Source: Bacteroidales bacterium (lineage in GTDB: Bacteria; Bacteroidota; Bacteroidia; Bacteroidales; Muribaculaceae). From it: a stretch of 64,000 bases of DNA. Under the pieces are notes generated by a model that did not search any database, had not been told where the DNA came from, and saw only the letters and a list, made by a program, of their open reading frames with translations. Position 1 is the first letter of the stretch, and every line of letters starts with the position of its first letter. Where the stretch lies: NCBI GenBank assembly GCA_022009815.1, contig CP091725.1, positions 2,294,001 through 2,358,000 of the forward strand, written 5' to 3'. This document shows positions 59,484-64,000 of this stretch, in pieces. Made by a program: the position numbers and the translations under genes.

Positions 59484-60600
59484 GAATTTCTTAAAAGGAA
59501 CCGCCTTGGGTTTGGTGGCTCTTTCTGCGCCAATATCATTGTCGGCTGCAGAAAAGACAAGAACTGTGGCAAAAACTGGCAAGTTGAAACTGTCATTCAA
59601 GCCAAATGAATTAAAATTGCGACATGCCTTCAATTTGGCTCGCAACAGCCGTACAACGACTCCTGATGTGCTTGTGCAGTTGGAGTATGATGGCATTGTC
59701 GGTTATGGAGAAGCGTCGATGCCTCCATATCTCGGTGAATCAATAGAGTCGGTAACAAAGTTTCTCGGCGATTTGGATTTGGGACAATTCAACGATCCGT
59801 TCCGTATAGAAGAAATTTTGAGCTATGTTGACGGCACCGCTCCTGACAATAGGGCGGCGAAGGCATCTGTCGATATTGCTTTGCACGATTTGCTCGGTAA
59901 AATAATGGGTCAACCATGGTATAGGATTTGGGGATTGTCGCCGGAAAAAACGCCGAACACATCGTTTACCATTGGAATAGACAAGGCAGATGTTGTGCGT
60001 CAGAAAGTTGACGAGGCGGCGCCTTATAAAGTTATAAAAGTGAAGATGGGACTGGATAACGACAAGGAATTGGTGGAGATTATCCGGTCAAAAACAGACA
60101 AGCCATTGTGTGTCGACGCCAATCAGGGATGGACAGACAAGGAAAAGGCTCTTGACATGTGTCATTGGCTGAAAGAAAGAGGCTGTATGTTTGTTGAGCA
60201 GCCGTTTGACAAGAAAATGATAGATGAGACGGCATGGCTTCGTGAGCGCAGCCCGCTTCCAATCATTGCCGATGAATTCTGTCAGCGGATTCCGGATGTA
60301 ATGCGTGCATATCAAGTGTATGACGGAATCAATATAAAATTGATGAAGAGCACTGGATTGCATGAGGCATATAAGATGGCTGTGCTTGCCAAATCGCTGG
60401 GAATGAAGTTGATGATTGGTTGTATGACGGAAACTTCTTGCGCCATCAGTGCTGCCGCTCAATTGGCTCCAATGGCAGATTGGGTTGACTTGGATGGAAA
60501 CTTGCTGATTGCCAACGACAGTTTCGATGGAGTGAAAGTTGTTGACGGTAAAATTACATTGACCGACAAGCCTGGAATTGGAGCTACGCCTATTAAATAA
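59473..60600 (+). CDS. L-Ala-D/L-Glu (dipeptide) epimerase, enolase superfamily
   Basis: Converts L-Ala-D-Glu, released from wall peptides, to L-Ala-L-Glu. A Tat-like signal (RRNFLKGTALGLVAL) is present at the N-terminus. Enolase-superfamily residues are clear: VIKVKMG (catalytic Lys pair), VDANQG, VEQPFD and ADEF (metal ligands), and INIKLMK (second Lys). 375 residues, intact. The preceding NlpC/P60 gene makes its substrate, so the pair recycles murein peptides, as known in Bacteroides. Confidence 0.93.
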   Translation: MDRRNFLKGTALGLVALSAPISLSAAEKTRTVAKTGKLKLSFKPNELKLRHAFNLARNSRTTTPDVLVQLEYDGIVGYGEASMPPYLGESIESVTKFLGDLDLGQFNDPFRIEEILSYVDGTAPDNRAAKASVDIALHDLLGKIMGQPWYRIWGLSPEKTPNTSFTIGIDKADVVRQKVDEAAPYKVIKVKMGLDNDKELVEIIRSKTDKPLCVDANQGWTDKEKALDMCHWLKERGCMFVEQPFDKKMIDETAWLRERSPLPIIADEFCQRIPDVMRAYQVYDGINIKLMKSTGLHEAYKMAVLAKSLGMKLMIGCMTETSCAISAAAQLAPMADWVDLDGNLLIANDSFDGVKVVDGKITLTDKPGIGATPIK

Positions 60601-60608
60601 ATTTTGTT

Positions 60609-61351
60609 ATGAAGAGTGTTTCAGAGGTATTACTACAGCGCCGGAGCATCCGTCGTTATGAAAGGGAATCTATTCCGGAAGAGACTATGCAGTTTGTCTA
60701 TGATGCTATTCGCAACACATCGACAAGTTACAACGGTCAGCAATTCTCGGTGATAGATATCGACAATCAGGAAACCAAGGAGGCGTTGTATGCTTTGACA
60801 AATCAGAAGCAAATAAAGACGTGCAATCATTTCTTGTTTTCTGTGCGGATTATAACAAAATATGGGGTCTTGCACAGAAAAAGGGGATTGAAATACCTCC
60901 ATTTCAGAACACGGTCGATGGCATAATGGTTGGCATTATAGATGCGGCATTGGCAATGCAGAATGCGCTTACTGCGGCATTGGCATGCGGTCTGGGATGT
61001 TGTTGCATCGGCTATGCAAGAACTGCGGCTCCTGAGAAAATAGCTGAATTGCTCAAGTTGCCGAAAGGAGTATTTGTTGTATGTGGTTTGGCGATGGGTG
61101 TGCCTCGCGAACTGCCGGACATGAAGCCTAAACAGCCGTTGTCGGCGGTTATTCATAAGAATAGCTATTCATCATCGGATGAGTTGCAGAATGCTATGCT
61201 TGAATATGACGAGGTTGTAACGCAATACAACAAAACTCGGTCGGGAACAACTTCCGACAATGATTGGTGTGGGCATATTCTTGACTATTATAGAGAGGCG
61301 CTGTCCTACCATATGTTGGACTATCTGAAAGCTCAGGGTTTCTCCGGATAA
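60609..61351 (+). CDS. Nitroreductase family protein, frameshifted
   Basis: An FMN-dependent oxidoreductase: LLQRRSIRRYERESIPEE at the N-terminus and SYNGQQFSVIDI. The second frame carries LVFCADYNKIWGLAQ and CGLGCCCIGYARTAAPEKIAE. They join at TTT 60830-60832, one base short. About 247 residues. It follows the epimerase by 8 bases, so it is in the same operon. Substrate unknown. Confidence 0.9.
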
Positions 61352-61376
61352 ATGACCGTATTGCATACAATATTGG

Positions 61377-61405
61377 CGGGGTCGGCAATTGCCGACCCCG
61401 TTTTT
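61377..61405 (+). terminator. Rho-independent terminator after the nitroreductase
   Basis: A perfect 12-base-pair palindrome (CGGGGTCGGCAA and complement) followed by five T. Confidence 0.93.
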
Positions 61406-61428
61406 ATTGTGCACGACGCCGTGGCGAT

Positions 61429-61459
61429 TTTGAGAATCTGAAAAAAAGAAGTAATTTTG
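61429..61459 (+). promoter_or_regulatory. Promoter of serB
   Basis: TTTG at 61429-61432, 19 bases, then TAATTTTG at 61452-61459; the ATG is 22 bases further. Confidence 0.68.
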
Positions 61460-61481
61460 AAGTCAGAAGAGAATTCATTTT

Positions 61482-62716
61482 ATGGAAAAAGATATAGAAC
61501 TGATTTTAATAAACATATCTGGAGAAGACCGTCCCGGTTTGACTTCCGCGTTAACAGAGATTCTGGCTAAATATGAGGCTAATATATTGGATATCGGTCA
61601 GGCTGACATCCATCACACGTTGTCGCTTGGCATATTGTTCAAGACCAATAGCGGCAGGAGCGGTGATATAATGAAAGAATTGCTGTTTAAAGCATCGGAG
61701 TTGAACGTTACTATAAAATTCACACCAATATCAGTGGATGATTATGGCAAATGGGTCGGCATGCAGGGCCGAAACAGATATGTCATAACAATTTTGGCGC
61801 GACACATAACAGCTAGGCAGATAGCTTCTGTTACGCATGTCATAACAACGCAGGGCCTTAATATTGACGCCATTCAAAGATTGACTGGGCGTATGCCGTT
61901 GGCGGATATTGACGATACCGACAGCAAGTCGAAGGGATGTGTCGAGTTTTCAGTGCGAGGCACTCCGTCCGATTATGCCAAAATGCAGTCGGACTTCATG
62001 AACCTTGCGAATGAGTTGGAGTTTGACATCTCTTTGCAGCAGGACAATATGTTTCGCAGATGCCGTCGTTTGATTTGTTTCGATATGGATTCTACTCTGA
62101 TTGAAACAGAGGTTATTGATGAACTTGCCGAGCGTGCCGGTGTCGGTGAAAAAGTTAGGGCTATTACAGCGAGGGCTATGCGTGGAGAAATTGATTTCAA
62201 GGAAAGTTTCAAAGAACGAGTAGCGCTTTTGAAGGGACTTGATGAGTCAGTGATGCGTGAGATTGCGGAAAACTTGCCAATAACAGAAGGCGTTCCACGC
62301 CTGATGAAAGTGCTTAAGCGAGCAGGCTATAAAATAGGAATTCTGTCGGGCGGATTTACGTATTTTGGAAATTATTTGAAGCATAAGTTTGGCATAGACT
62401 ATGTTTATGCCAATGAGTTGGAAATAGAAAACGGGAAACTTACTGGCCGCTATCTTGGCGAGGTTGTCGACGGTAAGCGTAAGGCGGAGTTGTTGAAGCT
62501 TCTTGCCCAGGTGGAGAATGTGGACATTGCGCAGACTATAGCAGTTGGCGACGGCGCCAATGATTTGCCGATGATCACGATGGCAGGACTTGGCATAGCG
62601 TTCCATGCGAAGCCAAAGTTAAGCAGACTGCCCGTCAGAGTATTTCTACGATAGGTATTGACGGAGTATTGTATTTCCTTGGATTTAAGGATTCGTTTAT
62701 AGAACCACCGCGATGA
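61482..62716 (+). CDS. serB: Phosphoserine phosphatase, frameshifted near the 3' end
   Basis: Last step of serine synthesis. Two ACT-like domains (residues 1-180) precede the HAD phosphatase: FDMDSTLIETEVIDELAE, ILSGGFTYFGNYLKHKFG and VGDGANDLPMITMAG. Full length is about 410 residues, as in other Bacteroidales. As read it stops at 62654; restoring one A in AAA 62615-62617 gives VKQTARQSISTIGIDGVLYF and a stop at 62714-62716. This stop overlaps the next gene's ATG (ATGA), suggesting co-translation. Confidence 0.94.
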
Positions 62717-64000
62717 GAAAAATTTTTACCCTGATAATTGTATTGCTGTCAGTGGCTGCCGTTTATGCGTCTGAGTTGGCAGACTCGGCAACGTGTGTTA
62801 AAAAACCGCGGCAATCGGTGGGCTTGGTGCTTAGTGGCGGCGGTGCGAAAGGCATTGCTCATGCCGGTGTGATTCAGGCCTTGGAGGAAAATGGCATCCC
62901 AATAGACTACATCGCCGGCACATCGATGGGGGCGATTGTTGGAAGCCTTTATGCGTCAGGGTATACGCCGAAAGAGATAATTGATTTGATTCTTTCCGAC
63001 AGCTTTTCAAGTTGGTCTACTGGCAAGATTAACCCATCGCTGACATATTATTGCTTGAAGCCAGAACTGTCGCCTGCGATAGTGAAGATGAATATCGGTA
63101 AAAAAGAGTCGGGATTGTCAACATCGATATTGCCGTCGAGTTTTATCAGTCCTTTTCCGATGAATATCGGATTTGTTGAAGTCTTTACTCCGCATACGGC
63201 TGTGTGTGAGGGGGATTTTAATAAACTATTTGTTCCGTTCCGATGTGTTACTTCCGACGTGTTCAATAAAAAGAAGGTCGTGATGTCCAAAGGTGATCTT
63301 GGCGAGGCGGTTAGAATGTCGATGACGTTTCCTGTGGCGTTCAAACCGATTGAAAAGGATGGACTGCCGATGTTTGACGGGGGAATATATGATAATTTTC
63401 CAGTGGATGTCATGAAAGCGGATTTTGCGCCCGACATTATAATCGGAATCGATGTCACAACGCATGAAACACCGGATTTAAACAACTTGTATTCGCAGTT
63501 GGAAAGTATGATCATACAGCAGGATGATTATAATCTTGATGAAAAAGATGGAATTAAAATTCACATAAACCTGAAAGAGTACAATCTGCTGGATTTTCCT
63601 AAGGCAAATGAGATTTTTGATAGAGGATACCGGACGACAATGGCGGTGATAGATTCTATTAAAAGTCGAGTGGGAGAGGGTGTCTCGTTTAGAAATGTAA
63701 ATCTCCGCAGGGAAGTTTACAAAAGCAAGGTTCCTGTGGTCAAATTCGATTCGTTGGAAGTGGTTGGAACAAGCAAGAATGCAGAAAGCTATATCCGCCA
63801 TATCTTTTTTAAGGACAAGGGAGACACTATAACATTTGACAACGTAAAAGACGCTTACTATCGAACAATAACTTCAGGCAAATTCCGCGATTTGGTGCCA
63901 AGCCCACACTACAACCCGAGTAGTGGATTGTTTGACCTGCGAATGAAAGCAGATGTCAAGGATAATCTGAACATAGGTATAGGCGGATTTGTCACATCTA
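62713..64000 (+). CDS. Patatin-like phospholipase with outer-membrane extension (partial)
   Basis: The frame is open to the window end. A signal peptide (MRKIFTLIIVLLSVAAVYAS) precedes a patatin domain: GGGAKGIAHAG (oxyanion hole) at residue 45, GTSMGAI (nucleophile Ser) near 79 and DGGIYDNFP (dyad Asp) near 222. After about residue 330 the sequence turns to POTRA/barrel-like segments (VKFDSLEVVGTSKNAESY), as in two-domain patatin-BamA-like proteins of the outer membrane. Hydrolyses acyl esters; physiological lipid unknown. Confidence 0.92.
   Translation, partial: MRKIFTLIIVLLSVAAVYASELADSATCVKKPRQSVGLVLSGGGAKGIAHAGVIQALEENGIPIDYIAGTSMGAIVGSLYASGYTPKEIIDLILSDSFSSWSTGKINPSLTYYCLKPELSPAIVKMNIGKKESGLSTSILPSSFISPFPMNIGFVEVFTPHTAVCEGDFNKLFVPFRCVTSDVFNKKKVVMSKGDLGEAVRMSMTFPVAFKPIEKDGLPMFDGGIYDNFPVDVMKADFAPDIIIGIDVTTHETPDLNNLYSQLESMIIQQDDYNLDEKDGIKIHINLKEYNLLDFPKANEIFDRGYRTTMAVIDSIKSRVGEGVSFRNVNLRREVYKSKVPVVKFDSLEVVGTSKNAESYIRHIFFKDKGDTITFDNVKDAYYRTITSGKFRDLVPSPHYNPSSGLFDLRMKADVKDNLNIGIGGFVTS

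Noticed and set aside
1..64000. tRNA, rRNA, tmRNA or riboswitch
   Set aside because: No cloverleaf, rRNA segment or known riboswitch core was recognised on reading the intergenic stretches; the long transketolase leader (19455-19645) shows no clear conserved structure.

Overview
The window is a chromosomal segment of a Bacteroidales bacterium, most likely a gut commensal. Evidence for this: promoters of the Bacteroidetes type (TTTG about 19-22 bases before TAnnTTTG); families typical of the order (DUF4494, DUF5686, DUF3575, DUF5119, fimbrillin, FadL/OmpP1-like barrel, GT3-type glycogen synthase, PPi-dependent phosphofructokinase); and IS110, IS1380 and Zn-ribbon IS256-like elements. Genus cannot be fixed from the sequence alone.

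Layout. 1-4.4 kb: end of an M13 peptidase, a tRNA methyltransferase, a Tyr/Trp/Gly-rich exported protein and an outer-membrane barrel. 4.5-8.7 kb (minus): glycogen synthase and glycogen phosphorylase. 8.9-14.2 kb: small conserved protein, cyclophilin, M16 peptidase, DUF4494, YggS, sugar MFS transporter. 14.3-19.1 kb is the accessory island: remains of a phage MuF-type polymorphic toxin locus (an ADP-ribosyltransferase domain split in two, and a MuF tail with a zincin domain beside a Cys-rich small protein), interrupted by nested insertion sequences. 19.4-25.3 kb: transketolase, large M16 peptidase, NADAR protein. 25.4-30.8 kb (minus): a phosphate operon of porin, response regulator, histidine kinase and PiT transporter. 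30.8-34 kb: DUF5686 protein and a CYTH phosphatase. 34.3-39.2 kb: a small fimbrial locus with an IS1380 between accessory genes and subunit. 39.5-47.6 kb (minus): prs, GH13 amylase, mltF, purM, cdsA, pfp. 47.8-55.5 kb: NhaC antiporter, ferritin, a second glycogen operon (debranching enzyme, GT4 glycosyltransferase, GH57) and a diacylglycerol-kinase-like gene whose leader is interrupted by a second IS110 copy. 56.8-64 kb: membrane protein, cytidylate-kinase-like protein, murein-peptide recycling pair (NlpC/P60 and dipeptide epimerase), nitroreductase, serB, and a patatin-like phospholipase cut by the window end.

About 34 net frame changes in 26 genes, nearly all in short runs of A/T or G/C, break otherwise ordinary genes including essential-looking ones (prs, purM, cdsA). 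The two IS110 copies look identical except for run lengths. The simplest reading is uncorrected homopolymer indels in the assembly, so broken genes are given as one span with the shift position noted. The ADP-ribosyltransferase relic is different: it is truly split by insertions.

The most interesting parts are the MuF/ADP-ribosyltransferase/zincin island with its nested elements, the two IS110 copies with candidate bridge-RNA regions sitting between a promoter and a start codon, and the hairpin that covers the IS1380 transposase start codon.
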